Source: Endomicrobium sp.
GTDB taxonomy: Bacteria; Elusimicrobiota; Endomicrobiia; Endomicrobiales; Endomicrobiaceae
Length of the DNA: 14,365 nt
Direction: 5' to 3'
Assembly: GCA_031277075.1 (NCBI GenBank)
Contig: JAISLV010000230.1
Coordinates: forward strand, 1 to 14,365
Below, piece by piece: positions 13,384-14,365 of the stretch (position 1 is the first letter of the stretch; each line of letters begins with the position of its first letter). The position numbers and the translations under genes are program-made. The notes below the pieces were generated by a model, which did no database searches, was not told the origin of the DNA, and saw nothing but the letters and a program-made list of their open reading frames with translations.

Positions 13384-13587
13384 ATGCCGACAATTAAAAT
13401 TAATTCTGAAAAATGCAAAGGCTGCAGTTTATGCTTAAAAGCCTGCCCCAAGCAGTGCATATCTTTTAGCAAACAGTTTAACAAAACCGGTTATCGCTGG
13501 GCTGTTTTAGAAAAAGAAAACGCCTGTATAGGGTGCGGGTTTTGCTATTTGGTTTGCCCCGACGTGTGCATAGAAGTATTTAAATAA
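13384..13587 (+). CDS. vorD: 2[4Fe-4S] ferredoxin, delta-type subunit of the 2-oxoacid:ferredoxin oxidoreductase
   Basis: Small ferredoxin of 67 aa with two full cluster motifs: Cys11-14-17-21 followed by Pro (CKGCSLCLKACP) and Cys48-51-54-58 followed by Pro (CIGCGFCYLVCP). It begins PTIKINSEKCKGC, typical of the separate ferredoxin-like subunit that passes electrons in KOR/VOR enzymes. It is followed by vorB on the same strand. It has no ribosome binding site and a consensus promoter ends eight bases before the ATG. Naming as vorD relies on the vorB neighbour; korD would be an equal label. Confidence 0.85.
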   Translation: MPTIKINSEKCKGCSLCLKACPKQCISFSKQFNKTGYRWAVLEKENACIGCGFCYLVCPDVCIEVFK

Positions 13588-13607
13588 AATTATGCAAATA
13601 AACGATG

Positions 13608-13661
13608 TTTTGAATTTTCCTAAGCGCGCGTAGCGCGGGAAATCTAATATCGGGTTCAAAA
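13608..13661. repeat. Large palindrome between ferredoxin and vorB
   Basis: Nested inverted repeat: TTTTGAA (13608-13614) pairs with TTCAAAA (13655-13661), TTTCC with GGAAA, and CGCGC gta GCGCG forms the tip. It occupies a 131-bp gap in what should be a tight operon. A purine-rich AAGGAG at about 13666-13671 lies some 48 bp before vorB, too far to serve it directly. Confidence 0.6.
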
Positions 13662-13718
13662 TGCAATAAGGAGACGCGCGGCAAGCGTCAACTCGAATAA
13701 TACGCCGCATAAAATAAT

Positions 13719-14365
13719 ATGAAAAAATTGATGAAAGGAAATATCGCTCTTTGCGAGGGCGCAATAACCGCTGGACTTCACGCTTATTTCGGCTATCCTA
13801 TTACGCCGCAAAACGAAATACCCGCGTATATGTCTCGCAAAATGGTTGAGCTTGGGAAAGTTTTTGTTCAAGGCGAATCCGAAATAGCGTCTGCAAATAT
13901 GGTTATGGGAGCTGCGGTTACGGGCAAAAGAGCGATGACGTCTTCGTCGTCGCCGGGAATTTCTTTAAAGCAAGAAGCAATTTCTTATATGGCGGGAATG
14001 GAAGTTCCCTCTTTGATAGTAAACGTTCAAAGAGGCGGTCCTGGTCTTGGAAACATTTCTGGCGCGCAAGGCGATTATTTTCAAGCGGTAAAAGGCGGCG
14101 GACACGGCGATTACAGACTTATAGTTTTAGCGCCAAACTGCGCGCAGGAAATGTATGAATTTGCTTACGACGCCTTTGATTTAGCCGAAAAATACAGAAT
14201 TCCCGTAATGATTTTAGCAGACGGCTTAGTAGGACAAATGATGGAACCCGTTGAATTTAATAGACCCGAAAAAAAAGAGTTTGCCGACAAAGATTGGGCT
14301 TTAACGGGATGCGCTGGAAGACAGCCGCGCTCAATTAAATCTCTGCTTATGAAAGACGGCGTTTT
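13719..14365 (+). CDS. vorB: 2-oxoacid (3-methyl-2-oxobutanoate):ferredoxin oxidoreductase alpha subunit VorB, 3' end beyond the window
   Basis: The visible 215 residues are the N-terminal part of the alpha subunit that, with a TPP-binding beta subunit and the ferredoxin subunit, oxidatively decarboxylates 2-oxoacids to acyl-CoA and reduced ferredoxin, an anaerobic reaction. Hallmarks are FGYPITPQNEIPAYMS (about 24-39), MTSSSSPGISLKQEAISYMAG, RGGPGLGNIS, GGGHGDYRLIVLAP and ILADGLVGQMMEPVEF, which match VorB closely. The ATG at 13719 fits the family start (M-K-K-L-M-K-G-N) although a second ATG follows at 13731, and neither has a clear ribosome binding site. The beta and gamma subunits would follow outside the window. 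Reading frame open to the last base. Confidence 0.93.
   Translation, partial: MKKLMKGNIALCEGAITAGLHAYFGYPITPQNEIPAYMSRKMVELGKVFVQGESEIASANMVMGAAVTGKRAMTSSSSPGISLKQEAISYMAGMEVPSLIVNVQRGGPGLGNISGAQGDYFQAVKGGGHGDYRLIVLAPNCAQEMYEFAYDAFDLAEKYRIPVMILADGLVGQMMEPVEFNRPEKKEFADKDWALTGCAGRQPRSIKSLLMKDGV

Overview
The window looks like a piece of chromosome from an AT-rich, Gram-negative (diderm) bacterium. Fourteen genes in a row on the minus strand build the lipopolysaccharide (LPS) core sugars heptose and Kdo, acylate lipid A, export LPS, and encode a PTS-Ntr/HPr-kinase regulatory block. Codon use, gene content (LPS plus an anaerobic VorB-type oxidoreductase) and the abundance of small repeats recall Elusimicrobiota of the Endomicrobium type. 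That placement is an inference from memory, not something the sequence proves.

Layout in transcription order, right to left on the minus strand: hldD, hldE1 (heptose kinase domain only), kdsB, a repeat island, kdsA, a small membrane ORF, kdsC, a 700-bp repeat island, an lpxL-type acyltransferase, another repeat, lptC, lptA, lptB, hpf, ptsN, hprK, rapZ. Within blocks the genes overlap by 1 to 4 bases or nearly touch (ATGA junctions at kdsA/small ORF, lptA/lptB and hprK/rapZ). The block lptC-lptA-lptB-hpf-ptsN-hprK-rapZ matches the classical proteobacterial rpoN neighbourhood, but rpoN itself is absent. A good promoter lies before hldD.

Right of position 12,527 the strand switches. A flavodoxin-fold iron-sulfur flavoprotein gene of different composition (probably acquired) is followed by a structured site that resembles an integron attC site. 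Then comes a consensus promoter driving an apparently leaderless 2[4Fe-4S] ferredoxin gene, and vorB, the alpha subunit of a 2-oxoacid:ferredoxin oxidoreductase, cut by the window end.

The most unusual feature is a dense set of small non-coding repeats. A MITE-like family of about 165-190 bp, with GGGYGTCTCTAAAAA inverted termini and internal palindromes, occurs as four near-full copies and two fragments. One fragment supplies the last three codons and the stop of kdsB; another lies 1 bp past the kdsC stop. A second, composite family (two hairpins plus tandem TGACGC-type units) occurs at two loci in opposite orientation, each time next to a MITE copy. No rRNA, tRNA or CRISPR array was seen.
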